Shown here one piece after another: positions 11,655 to 23,500 of a stretch of 64,000 nucleotides of DNA. Within the stretch, counting starts at the first letter, position 1; the number at the start of each line of letters is the position of its first letter. The DNA is taken from assembly GCA_963555705.1 (NCBI GenBank), contig OY743168.1, positions 23,938,139 through 24,002,138 of the forward strand, written 5' to 3'. The position numbers and the translations under genes are program-made. The DNA is from Ligustrum vulgare (Eukaryota > Streptophyta > Magnoliopsida > Lamiales > Oleaceae). Under the pieces are notes generated by a model. It saw nothing but the letters and a program-made list of their open reading frames with translations. It made no database searches and was not told the origin of the DNA.

Positions 11655-14600
11655 AACCTATTCACTTCAGGTGAATAATTAACCATGAATTTGAATTTGA
11701 AAATCAATTGCCACGATTTTTATTCACAGTAATGGTACATCTCAATTTCAACACTTTGTCATATAGAGTCATTTGTACCATTCTTCATGTAATCTAATTG
11801 CATACTATCTATCACATTCCATTGGAAATTGAATCTATTCAAGGCATATGATATATTTAGATCGCAAAGTATCTTTATACTTTGATCAAACAAGTTTCTT
11901 AAAAACTTGAATTATATATTTCAAATATATTTAATCCTTCAAGGATTATACTGTATGCTTCAAGCATCGTATGTGTTTCACATTGCAATTATCAAATTGC
12001 TACCATCAAATTTAAGTCGTGAAACATTAGATAGGTAACGATTCCTATATTTCAAATAGATTTTCTCTAATTATTTCACCGCAATCCCAAAGTACCGAGG
12101 TATTGATTACCCTTTTAAATCTCACTCATTGGTATTTCAAAGAATACTCCCAACGTACCGAGTTGATGATCATACATTTTGATATCACTCATTGGTACAT
12201 CAAAGAGCGCAAGCTAGTAATCAAAGTAAATCATTTTTCATTAAATACATTTCTGATAATCATATAAGTATAGGCACTTATTATGCATTTTCAGGCAAAT
12301 AAAATATTGTATCTATACCAGATCTTTGAAACATTCATTGTGCAACAAGTCGTGTATTACGACTATACCTATAGGTATTTTACTGGCTTTACACTTTTAT
12401 GTGTTTGGACTTCAGGTCCCAAAACTTCAGGTTTTGTAATAAGTTTAATTTAGCCTGAATGCATACTTTTGCCAACTATTTTTATGTCGATTTTCTTCGA
12501 CATATTTTCTTTTATTATCCTCGCTATCATTCAAATTATGATGCGGCTAGCTTCGCAATTTGCTTTTGCATAAATGCTTTAAAAAGTGTGTCGACACAAT
12601 TATCATCTCAATTTGATTTCTTTCCCCACAAGACATAACTATAGAGATCTCAATTTTCAATATTTCAAGTACTTGAACCTCTTCTAGAGATTTACAATTA
12701 ATTATGTCAATAAATACTTTCTCACGAGTATATGCCTCCTCAATAAGACCACTATAATCATTTGCTCTATTTTTATTTATTTGGGGATCTTTATTTGAAT
12801 CAAATATTGCTACGCTTCAGGCGTGCTACATATCAATATGAGATAGAGCATGAGATTTTATTAATCTCTTATGCATCTTGTAATTATGTTATCTTTGAAC
12901 GTTTCGTTCATATTTTCAATCGAACTTCTGGTTCGTATTATTAATCGCGAGGATATATATAACATAATATGATGCATTTGTTTGATTTTAAGCTATTCCC
13001 CCTAATGTTGAGAAAATTGTCCAATCAAATTGACAATAACTTTTTTTCGACGTTGTAAAATATCACCCATTTGGGATATATGTTCAAACAACGCATTTTT
13101 CTCAACATTCTTTATTTCTCATATCAGTGCATTGTGGTGGATCAATTGCACTATTAAAGAATTATATGGAAAAATTAGGCTCTAACCATAAGCCAATTAT
13201 AATAGGGAGAACTATGATATTGACATGATGCGTAATAAAATTCCCTAAACAAAAGGGAAGTATTTTGTTCTCAATTAAATTAATTGGAGACGTTTAACAA
13301 ACAAAAATGTTAAACTATTTATCGACATCCCAACTAACACTTCTTAAAATGTTGAGATTCGTGTCCACTAGCATTATCAAGACACATTCTTGATTATATA
13401 ATCTGAAAATTATGCTCATAATTCATAATTTGAGCAATAATTTCGCAAACTTCAGGTTGCGAACACCATGCAATCATCTAGTACATGTATCAAATCTATT
13501 AGATACAAATAATATTTAGATGATCAACGTGGAGGATGATAGTGACCCATTTATCACCCTAATTATTTTTCAGAAATATAGGGAATTTAATCTCTATTTT
13601 AGCTAGTGACAGTCAAGAAATTTCATGAAAGAGAACAAATATCATATATGATTGAATTGAAGAATCTTCTGATTCTTCATTGAGTATCAATTTTAATTCC
13701 GCATCATTATTGATCCAGTGATGGTCCAACTGGTCATGCCAAATAATAAAATCAAATTGAACTTCTTGTTCAATATAAGATATAATAATATATTATTCAA
13801 GTAGTCAAACTAATCAATGTCCTTATGACATAAGTTATATGTTTTCCTTCAGGGATAAACATGAACTCAAATGAGATATTTTTCGAAACAATGCTACTTC
13901 GAAAAGCACGTTTTATTACTCATTCAAAAATCAATATGTCAATATTCTTCCGGAATATTGTAATATCAAATTAATAACATATCTCATAATATTGGGCTCT
14001 TCGGGAGCAAATTATATTCCAATATTATATTTCATATGAGATAAAATTATGATTCTTCAGGAATCATCACAACTATATATTAGACTACATCATAATAATC
14101 TTCTGAATTATTAATAAATTCGAATTTTTTGCGAAAAAGAATGCAGTATTTATCACTTGAGTAATAAAATAATATTCTTCTAGAATATTGAAATGTAGCA
14201 ATAACGCAATATTCTTCTGAAATATTGATTCGAATCTCATTCAATTATAACAATAATTGATATCTATTGTGCAATTTAAGAGCAAAATAACGAATTATTC
14301 TTCTGGAATAATTATATTGCTAAAATTGCAATTATTCAAGAATAATAAGTCAATATTCTTCTGGAATATTGATATTAATTATTCATTCTTCCTTTCAAAC
14401 CAACAATATTTGTGCTCTACATGAGTGACGTTAAAATATTCTTCTGGAATATTTATTTAACGTGGGTTGTGTTTATTCGAGAACACCAACACCATATTCG
14501 TTTAAAACATATTTTAAATTATGCTTCTTCAAGAGCATTGGATCAATATTCTTCTGGAATATTGAAATTGTAATATACTGCTCGTCACAAGCACGTAATA

Positions 14601-15885
14601 TTCTTCTAGAATACTACTATTGTTGTCCTACTTCGTGAGCAACAATATAATACATTATTAAATCAGAATTTATGAATGAACATCTACAAATATTTAATCA
14701 TCTTAAAGAATATTAATTACCATATAAACATAGTATGAATTTATATATAAAAATGAATTACCAAACATATATTAGGAAAAAGAATCTCCATATATAGAAG
14801 TTAACAAAATTGACTAAATCTTTTATTGGCTAAATCTTTAACCAATATGCAAAAGATACTAAACATGCACGTGAATTCCATATATAAAAATTAGATATAT
14901 CACTAATATATAGTAGAATCAAATCTAATAATGTATTTGAGAATTCAAAATAACGCAGTGATTTCCAATGACAAAATTGAAAGAGCAAAAAATAATAACA
15001 ATAATAATTTGCTGGAACAATGTATACTTTAACGAATTTATTCCGATTCTTCCAAAAGAAATAATAAATCAATATTCTTCTAAAATATTGGAAATCATAA
15101 TTCATGCTATTCAGGAGCAAATAACATCCTTCTAGGATATTAATTATAATGTTGTACTACTTCAGGAGTAACAACAAATTATTTATAATAGACAATTTTA
15201 CGATTAATATTTTTATGAAAAATTAATCGTCCGTTGTGCTACTTCAGGAGCGAGAACAAATTATTGTTAAAGATTTTAGATATTTGCTCTTCTGGAGCAA
15301 TTGAATAATAAATCTTTCAAAATTATGCTCTTCAGGAGCAATTAATATTCTTTACGAATATTATTATAATAAAAATTGTGCTACTTTAGGAACAACCACA
15401 AATTATTCTTCTAGAATAATTATAGTTCTAAAATTTCGATTATTCAAGAATAATAAATCAATATTCTTCTGGAATATTGAAAATTTAATTTATGCTCTTC
15501 GGGAGCAAATAATATTCTTCTGGAATATTAATTATGATGTTGTGCTACTTCAGGAGCAACAACGAATAATAATCAATTCTATGATTAATATTCTTCTGGA
15601 ATATTAATTATTTATTACGTTACTTCAATAGCAATAACGAATTATTCTTCCGGAATAATTATAGATCTAAAATTGCTATTATTCAAGAATAAAATGTCAA
15701 TATTCTTCTAGAATATTGAAAATTACAATGTATGCTCTTCATGAGCAAATAATATTCATCTGAATTATATGTTGTATTACTTCAGGAGCAACAACAAATA
15801 TTTGTAATAGGCAAACACGGATATATGATTAATATTCTTCTGGAATATTAATATAATGTTGTGCTACTTCAGGAGCAACAACATA
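11655..15885. repeat. Array of short hairpins with common loop TTC(A/T)G
   Basis: Many different perfect stems flank the same five-base loop. Examples on + (stem/loop/stem): TATTCAC/TTCAG/GTGAATA at 11659, TAATCC/TTCAA/GGATTA at 11932, CAAAAC/TTCAG/GTTTTG at 12420, CGAAC/TTCTG/GTTCG at 12921, ATTGAAC/TTCTT/GTTCAAT at 13756, CAATATTC/TTCCG/GAATATTG at 13940, ATGATTC/TTCAG/GAATCAT at 14049, TTGCTC/TTCTG/GAGCAA at 15284, ATTAATATTC/TTCTG/GAATATTAAT at 15584 and 15828. The base before the loop is nearly always C and the base after it G. Density is highest at 13.9-15.9 kb. Stem sequence varies while loop and geometry persist, so this is not an ordinary tandem repeat. Confidence 0.85.
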
Positions 15886-16141
15886 ATAAATTATCAATAT
15901 AAAGATCAAAATCTGTCGAATTGGTTGGAGAAAATCAGATTCAGATTCATGAGCCGCAATTGCTAATGAACAACATCGTAATGAATAGATGTGAATTGCA
16001 ATTGAATAGTAATAAAAAAATTCATATGTCACCAAATTAATTTCGGTGCATATGATTTTACCATCTAACTAATATTTTGATATATGGAATTTTGAAAAAG
16101 AAAATTAGAACTCAATTTGATAGAGACTCGTGCTGATAACG

Positions 16142-16315
16142 TATTATAAACGAGAGAGAAAAAGAGAGAAAAGTAGAGACACCAATAAATTTGTGTATTA
16201 TATTATGAACCAGAGCCCCATATATATAGGGGAAGAAAGGGATATACAAAGTAATTATAAGTAGGGTTTTAGGGGTACAACTGTCATTCACTAATACAAT
16301 ATAATATTTACAACA
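16142..16315 (-). repeat. 5' LTR of the 10514-16315 element
   Basis: 174 bp, nearly identical to 10514-10695. Immediately inside it, in element sense, the sequence is CGTTATCAGCACGAG, the expected primer-binding position. It lacks the TGG that pairs with a mature tRNA 3' CCA, so priming by an internal tRNA fragment, or a decayed site, is possible. Confidence 0.9.
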
Positions 16316-16359
16316 AGTAAAATTTCAAGTGTTTCTCTATTTTTTGCAACTTTAATTGT

Positions 16360-16505
16360 GAGCTTGTTTAGTAATGTAAAAAAAAAAAATGATTTTTGAG
16401 GAATGTGTGGTTGAAAAATGTGAAAAGTTTTGGGTCCCATAGAAATGCGTGTTTGAAAATGTATGTGGAAAAAATGCAAAAATTTTCCCATTAGCAAATA
16501 GGGCT
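16360..16505. mobile_element. MITE, GAGCTTGTTTAGTAAT family
   Basis: Left end GAGCTTGTTTAGTAATG; right end in reverse AAGCCCTATTTGCTAATG. The interior contains ATGTGTGGTTGAAAAATG, a core shared with several other MITEs here. About 146 bp and non-coding. Confidence 0.6.
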
Positions 16506-17462
16506 TGTATCCCCTGCTACAAAATGTCCGCGTCTGTCATTGACCTGGTGGTTAAATTAATTGGTGAATAAATTAGTGGGCTATTAGAAAAAAAGTGGAG
16601 AAATGTGGAAATTGTTTATCTTTTCTTCTTTATAGATCTTCTACAACCAAACATGTCATTTTCCCTTTTTTCTTATTTTTTTGTTATTTAGTTTCATTTC
16701 ATTTGATTAAGAAATTGCATATCATTTTATCCATTTTTAATTTTATGGTCGATCTGGTTTTTGAAATGCCAAGTCTTTTTTCTTGTAGGAAAAGTGTTGA
16801 GTCTAAATTATTATTTCTTTAAAATATGAAAGATGATCAAGATCCATTCATTTAAGTTATTTTTTTATAATTATAATTTTTCGAATCTTTCGAGATGTCT
16901 CTGTTGATCCGTTTCCTTAAATTTCAGAAAATCTTCGTGCATATGTTTTAATTTTACATTTTAAAATCAATGAATGTATGAAAATAGATCCTTTATTGTA
17001 TAGTGCTTTGTGATCCCTTCCATCAGGGTTATTTAAGTGTTTTAATTATTTATTTCCCCCTTTAAATCATCCTTTTGCTTTAATAGAAAGAGTTAAATTG
17101 TTAATGTATTTAGAATTGTTTGAAATAAATCCACATTTAAATTTTCGGTTAATTTTGTGTGTGTCTGTACCATCTTCTTTGATGAGTTTAGGTTTTTTCT
17201 TCTACATAGAGGTATTGACTTTATTTGGATCACCAATCATGTTAATCCAATATAACTTTGGTCATCTACACAATAAGAATATACATGATTTGAAAAATTA
17301 GATAGAACTTTTGTTGCCAAAATATTAGAATATTAGCATGTGATCTTGGGTCTCATCTCGTGGAAATTCATGACCTGAGAAGTATCCATGGAAATTCTTA
17401 TAGGATGCAATGATTCGATTTTTACGGCAACATTGTTCATTTAAGATATTTTGGTTTCCTTT
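16506..17462. other. AT-rich spacer, no gene
   Basis: Two short frames (16595-16822, 17098-17301) have no recognisable family or gene context. Nothing else seen. Confidence 0.4.
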
Positions 17463-18870
17463 TGATAAGTGTATTTTATACATTTATTTGTATGTCAAAA
17501 TTAGAATATTATATTGTCGTTTTAGAATAAATTCTATTTAATTTTTGTTTATTTGTTTACATTTCAGAAAATATCCCAAAACCATGAGAATGAAGCAATT
17601 GATGGGAAAGTGTACAATTGGATGCTAATTGGAACTAAATTGGACAATCGAGAGGTTAATGAAGTCAATCGGGAAACTTGCATGGTGTCAAGGTAAATAA
17701 ATCAGAAGTTGGAGGATCCAATTGAAGAAGTTGAGAGCTGAAACGAGCAGATTGAGAAAATCCCAAAGTATAGGAACTAAATTGCTTCAATCAAAAAGTG
17801 AAGGACCAAACTGGCAATTAAAAGGCCCCTACTTGTACGGGCTTCAAAGTTGGAAAATTGCACTGAAACACGATTGCGGGAAATTGAACCCTGTGATCTT
17901 GCGGTTTACCGACTGAGCCGTGTTTGAGCTTTTTGCACTGATTTTATCAGGTTTTCTTCTTCTTTCCACTAAACTTGTGATGCACGAATTGGAGACCTTT
18001 GCTTCACCTAAGAACGAGCTACAATTGAGATTTTGACATTCAATTCTTGGGAGATCAATGCATAACAAAGGGGCGCGAGTTGAAAATCACGTAGAGAATT
18101 GATACTTGATGCAAACTTTTCATTCTCTTATATTATTTTCAATGAATGCTATATTTTATTGTTTTTATTGTTTATTAATGATGTGTAACTAAATTTCATG
18201 TTGTGATGAACAACGTAACCTAGTTATATTATTTTAATTCCAAATTCCATTGTTTTAATTATTCGTTGCATGTGTTGATTTATTATTGTATTTAATGTGT
18301 GAATTAATTGGCCATTAATTCATGATTGAATGAGTTATTTCTATAATTTGAGAGGTGAGTTAATAACTTAGACCAGATAATAAATTTGATAATTGGACAG
18401 GAGATAGAGATATATTTTTGTTATTATCGTGGTCATGTGTAAATTCTTGTATTTATTGCATCTAGATAAGGAATATTCGGATCATCTGTAGAAATACATG
18501 GTTGATTTATTTAGGTAAAATTGATTTCAACTCGAGAGATGAATATCAATTTATATTAGTGAATTCGGCCAAATACATATTTAGGATATAAAACTATGAT
18601 TGGAGTTAATTTAATTAGTTAGGTGAAATCGTGAATCTCAACTACTTTACAATCGTTTTTAAGAACAAACAATTTTGCAATTTTAATTCTTTGATCATTT
18701 TTCTTAGTTTTAGTCTAAAACATCAAACAAACTCGTCTGTTCAGATATGGATAAGCACTAAAACATTTCGATACTTAATAACAGTTTTTGTGGGACGATA
18801 GTCCAGACTTTTTGGTCCACTTTATTACTTTCACGATCCGTATACTTGCAGATATAGTTTGCATCGCAAA
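17463..18870 (+). repeat. Gypsy-type LTR, copy A (solo or internal-deleted)
   Basis: About 1.4 kb, colinear with copy B at 37376-38865. Shared blocks include GTTTATTTGTTTAC, GATGTGTAACTAAAT, GCATGTGTTGATTTATTATT, GCATCTAGATAAGGAATATT and CACTTTATTACTT. It starts TGATAAGTG. The 3' part (a GTGGGA-CGAT phrase, then CCGTATACTTGC) resembles the ends of Tat/Athila-class Gypsy LTRs, which is recognition from memory. No gag/pol follows. The lineage is an inference. Confidence 0.65.
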
Positions 18871-18975
18871 ATAAAGTGAACACCTTTCATGAATTCTGGA
18901 TGATTTTACAAACAACGCTATCACCTGGTATCAAGATGGAACTTCATGCTTATTAAATTTTGAAGATATTCATTT

Positions 18976-19473
18976 CACTTAATTCTTGAGCGGTATAAGT
19001 GTTCAGGTGTGCCTGCCATGAGTTGATAAAGGTCGGTGCTCCGATGATGCTTTTGGAAAATGCTGATCATGATACAGGTTGTAATCGAACAATGTTAATC
19101 ATTACAAAGTTTGGTCATCGTATTCTTGAAGATAGAATCATGTCTAGAAGCAATGCATGGGTTAACCCAATGATGTCATTATCTCCATCGAATGCGAGAT
19201 TATCTTTCAACTACAAAAGAATACAGCTTTTGTTGATTGTGTCATATGTTATTAACTTATTATCATCAATTAGAGTTAATGTCAATCACTTCGCATGTGA
19301 GACAATTCCTAGAAAAAAAAAATCAATCGATTTTTAGTCATGGGTAGGTATAGAGCAATGTCAAGAGTTACAAATCGCATTGATCTGAAGATATTGATAT
19401 ATGCGATGACGATGAAAATCGAACAAATGTGACGACCAATGTTGTGTATAATGAGATTTTAAAAAATTTGTAA
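18976..19473 (+). pseudogene. Helitron Rep/helicase, C-terminal helicase remnant
   Basis: Translation (18999 onward) reads KVGAPMMLLENAD, then NRTMLIITKFGHRILE, MSLSPSNARLSFNYKR and QLLLIVSYVIN. This corresponds in order to the C-terminal half of PIF1-like helicases of plant Helitrons (the MLLRN, GTRL, PR..L.PSD, RRQFP and SYAMTIN blocks). After a frameshift the last block appears (SRV, then DDDENRTNVTTNVVYNEIL) and stops at 19471-19473. At least two frameshifts are present and the Rep domain is missing. A plausible 3' end, CTAG at 19610-19613 followed by T, lies 140 bases downstream with a weak TATGT/ACATA stem before it. Confidence 0.75.
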
Positions 19474-19693
19474 TACTCTTGATAACAGAATTATTATTTT
19501 TATTTTAATTGACACTCGTTGTTATTACATTTTATTGATTTTTTTTCACATTGTTCCATGTCAGTACATTATACTTTGTTAATGAAATATGTCTGTACAT
19601 AAATTGATACTAGTTGAATTCAATTGTAACGATTGCTTAAAAGAATACAATTTTATAAATTAATTTATAAATTATAATAATTGAACATATATA

Positions 19694-20215
19694 GAGCCCG
19701 TTTGATGTAGGAAAAATTGGAAGAAAATTGAATTTTTTGAGAAAAATGTGTAGTTGAAAAAAAATTAAAAAGTATAAAAGCAATGAGTCCTACAAGAATG
19801 AGTGATTGGAAATAAGTTTTGAAGGAGAATAACTTTATTTTCACAATGTCATCCACAATGTGGATGACAATCCCCTCACATTGAGAGGATTGTCATCCAC
19901 ATTGTGTATGAGATTGTGGGTGTAACATTGTTATTTGAAGGAAAATTATTTAAAAATTACTTGAAAGAAGCACTTGATTTTATGGGTCCCACCTCAATGT
20001 GAAGGGATGTGAATTTTGTGGGCCTCATCTAATGTGGGGGATTGTCATCTATATTGTGAATGAAATTGTGAGTGTAACATTTTTGTTTGAAGTAAGTTTG
20101 AAGGAAATTTATTTAAAAACTACTCGAAAGAAGCACTTGTAAAGCTGCTACAGTGACCAGGTAGCTACAGCCCAGTGATCACTATAGCTACAGTGAGAGC
20201 TGGGTGGACATCCAG
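19694..20215. repeat. MITE-like block with long perfect hairpin
   Basis: It starts GAGCCCGTTTGATGTAGG and contains the TGTGTAGTTGAAAA core found in other MITEs here. Arms 19854-19873 and 19887-19906 are perfect 20-base complements (CACAATGTGGATGACAATCC) around a 13-base loop. A third, upstream partial arm (GTCATCCACA at 19848) can pair alternatively. A roughly 140-bp stretch ending GAAGCACTTG is duplicated (near 19920-19975 and 20060-20120). The tail (20133-20200) has inverted GCTACAGTGA words. It sits 320 bases or more upstream of the AHK1 start. Confidence 0.6.
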
Positions 20216-20532
20216 GCCCTCTACTACAATGGTTCGCCAATACGTCATTGGTCAACAAGCAGTATTTAATAATTAACAATTTCTTTCATATTTTTTAACA
20301 AAGAAGTAACGATCAAACAGGGTAAAGACAACTGAAAAAAGCAGAGGGAATTTTGGAAGAACATGTAAATGACACCACACTTCCCAATACATTCCACAGC
20401 CTTAAAGTGAGAATCGACTGCTATATTACCAATTCACTAGCAAATGTAATGCTGATTGTGCTTCTAAACTTTTTTTCCATCAACTTCCCCATCAAGTTAC
20501 TACTGTTAAAACTACTGTTTAGGAAGAATAAG

Positions 20533-23500
20533 ATGGCTTCTGAATCTGCACCGTATCCGAGTATGCCGGTAGAAAGAGTGTTCAGTAGAATTTCTGATTT
20601 CTTCAATTTTCGGCGAAGAAACAAATCAGTTATCAACCAAAGATCTACCCAAGACGTTGAAAAGGAAGAGATTCAATACCCGAGTCCCCTCTGTCTTTCG
20701 TCGTCATACTACAGTGTTTTCGTTGTTCGTCTTGCCATTATGGTATGTGGTTTTTGTTTCTTTGTCGTATTTTAAGTGAAGAAGCATTTGTACGCAGGGA
20801 AATATGATTGCTATATTGCCTATTTGGGTAATTGCGGGGTTATTCTGGTAGAAATTTTATTTGATTCGGTGAAATTCAGCGAAACTTGAAGAAAGAAAGA
20901 AAGAAAGGTAGGACAATGACACTGGACCGTACAGTTATGACTTTCTCTTTTTGGTTCACCCTAATAAACATGCCAAAGAAGGATATATTGTGGATCTATA
21001 GTGCAAAAGTAAACAATAATAGCGAATAGACATAAATAGATGGAAGAGTAAAAAGGCATATGGGATTTTAGACTATATCCGGAATTACAGTAGTATTTCT
21101 GATTTTTCATATCGTTTTGGAAGATCAATTCGAGTGTCTTAAATTTTTTATTTGTTTCTCAAAGAGTTGCAAATCTTTTGGAGTAGTTTTTGCCCAAGAC
21201 ATGATTCCAAAATATCTTTGACAATAGATAATTATTTTGATTTCATTTGAATTTGCATTGGTCCGTGTATTTACCATTTAAAGAAATTCGAGATAAAATC
21301 ATTGTATCACGATAGAGAATCAATTGAGGAGGGGGGTATATCTAGGCACGGTAGAACGATTCTTGCTTTCCTACAGCTGATTTCCTGTCCCACTGGCTTA
21401 TCTTACGTCTCGGAAGAAGCGGAGGATGAGTCGTCAGATTTTTAGTTTATCCATAGAAACTTTGGGTTTTTTGAAACTTGTGTTTTCTGTACATCAGGAG
21501 CTTTATCCAGGTAGTCTCAGTTTCTGTTTGTTATTGTATTTATGCAGGTAATGCTGGCAATTTTGATAGGCTTACTAACTTTACTGACATGGCATTTTAG
21601 TAGAGTCTACACAGCAAGATCATTAAATACTTTAGCATATGAACTTCGTCATGAACTACTACAGCGACCAATATTACGAATGTGGAATATCCTTAATACG
21701 ACTGTTGAAGTAGCAACTTCTCAAGTTAAGCTTTCAGAGTATGTAATCCGGCATTACAGCAAGCCTGTTAACCAAGAACAAGAAGTCGAGGTCATTGCTA
21801 ATCTTTTTGAAAGTTAGATGACTTAATGATTTCAATATAGTAATAAAGTATTTCTTAATTATTTCTCATTTAAATTCTTGGTTATCAGCAGCTTTATGAA
21901 GCTATGAGGGATGTGACATGGGCATTATTTGCAAGTCGAAGAGCTCTTAATTCAATAACAATAAGCTATAAAAATGGATTTGTCCAGGCATTTCATAGAA
22001 ATCGCAAGAGCGACAATACATATTACTTATACTCTGATCTATCCAACTATTCAATGAGTGGAGTATATGGTGTCAATATGCATTCGTCTCATCAAGGATG
22101 GAATGATCAATCTATACACAATAACATGTCTGCAATTTGGCATCGACAACCCCTGGATCCCGAGAGTGGTGAGAAGATTGGAAAACCAAAGAAAATCCTG
22201 CCCGATGAGTTGATCAACATTGCAGGAATTTCACAAGTGCCTGATGGTACAGCGTCTTGGCATGTGGCAGTAAGCAAATATACAGATTCGCCATTGCTTT
22301 CAGCAGCATTGCCTGTTTGGGATCCATCTCATGAAAGCATAGTTGCTGTTGTGGGTGTAACTACTGCACTTTATAGTGTTGGACAATTGATGAAAGAACT
22401 TGTCGAAGTCCACAGTGGACACATATATTTAACCTCTCAAGAGGGCTGGTTACTTGCTACTTCCACCAATACTCCTTTATTAATGAACTCAACAACTGGG
22501 CCAAAGCTCATGATGGCTGCTGATTCTGCGGACAATGTGATACGATCTGGGGCGGAGTGTTTGCAGAAAACATATAGCAGCAAATTTCCATCTAGCCAGG
22601 AAGTTCACATAGAAAATGCAAGGCTTGGCAATCAACTGTATTACATTGACTCCTTCTTCCTCAACTTAAAGAGACTTCCTATGGTATGTTTTCATTACAA
22701 ATTCTCACTGTCTTGTGTTAAAATTAGAGGCCTTTTGCCATAAACTTTTGTTATTTATTCTATTATTTTTTTAACTGTGAATAATAATAACAAGCAACTC
22801 ATTACAGGTTGGTGTTATTATCATTCCAAGGAAATATATAATGGGGAAAGTCGATGTAAAAGCTTTTAAAACACTGATGATATTGATATCAGCATCTTTA
22901 TGTATAATAGTAGTTGGATGTATCTGTGTCTTCATCTTGACAAAAGGAGTGTCGAAGGAAATGAAACTAAGGGAAGAACTGATAAGCCATTTAGATGCAA
23001 GAAGGAAGGCCGAGGCTTCAAGCAACTACAAAAGTCAGTTTTTAGCAAATATGAGGTAATTATCAATATTAGCTTCAAGGTTTCATCGAAGTATAACTAA
23101 TTATTGTGCAAGTTTTATTGTCAAACTCTAGGCTGTTAATGAATTTCAAAGCTCGGTGATTTTATATTGTTGAACCACTTGATCTAAAAGTTTAATCTAT
23201 GATTTAATATTATTGAACCACTTGATCTAAAAACTTAATCTATTAGAGGGGTTGTGTTAAAGACAATATTTAAATGATATACATGTGGGTCTGTCTTAAC
23301 AGCTTAAATTTTGAGATCAAGTGGTTCAACAAATGTTAGTGCATAGCAGCTAAACTCTCATCTAACCACGCCATAGTGCGAACTGGATAGTGCTTGGCTG
23401 ATACATTCATAAACATGTCTTCCGTGTGGTAATTATTTATAGGATATTAGTTGACTATTAACCAAAAGCATGATGACTGAGATACATGAAACGCTAATTT

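Larger units (their letters stand above)
10514..16315 (-). mobile_element. Non-coding LTR retrotransposon with hairpin-filled interior
   Basis: 5.8-kb element flanked by an exact five-base target duplication AGTAA (10509-10513 and 16316-16320). LTRs are 10514-10695 and 16142-16315. By eye they differ at about seven positions plus one 8-base gap. In element sense the LTR runs TGTTGTAAATATT...TTTATAATA, so it ends TA rather than CA. The polypurine tract AAGGGGGAGTG abuts the left LTR on the - strand, which fixes orientation. No gag or pol frame survives. A short stretch near 12995-13030 (reverse strand) may be a remnant of a Copia pol motif (Leu-Gly-Gly context). The interior instead holds 3' repeat modules and an array of short hairpins. 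Confidence 0.88.

Noticed and set aside
11655..15885. CRISPR-like array (short repeats at fairly regular spacing)
   Set aside because: Eukaryotic context, each hairpin has a different stem, spacing is irregular and there are no cas genes. It lies inside an LTR element.
11655..15885. miRNA gene cluster
   Set aside because: Stems of 4-10 bp with 5-base loops are far too short for a miRNA precursor.
15829..16035. Antisense frame containing PEVAQ and IPEEY
   Set aside because: It is a translation of two hairpin units and is not conserved in frame with the next units.
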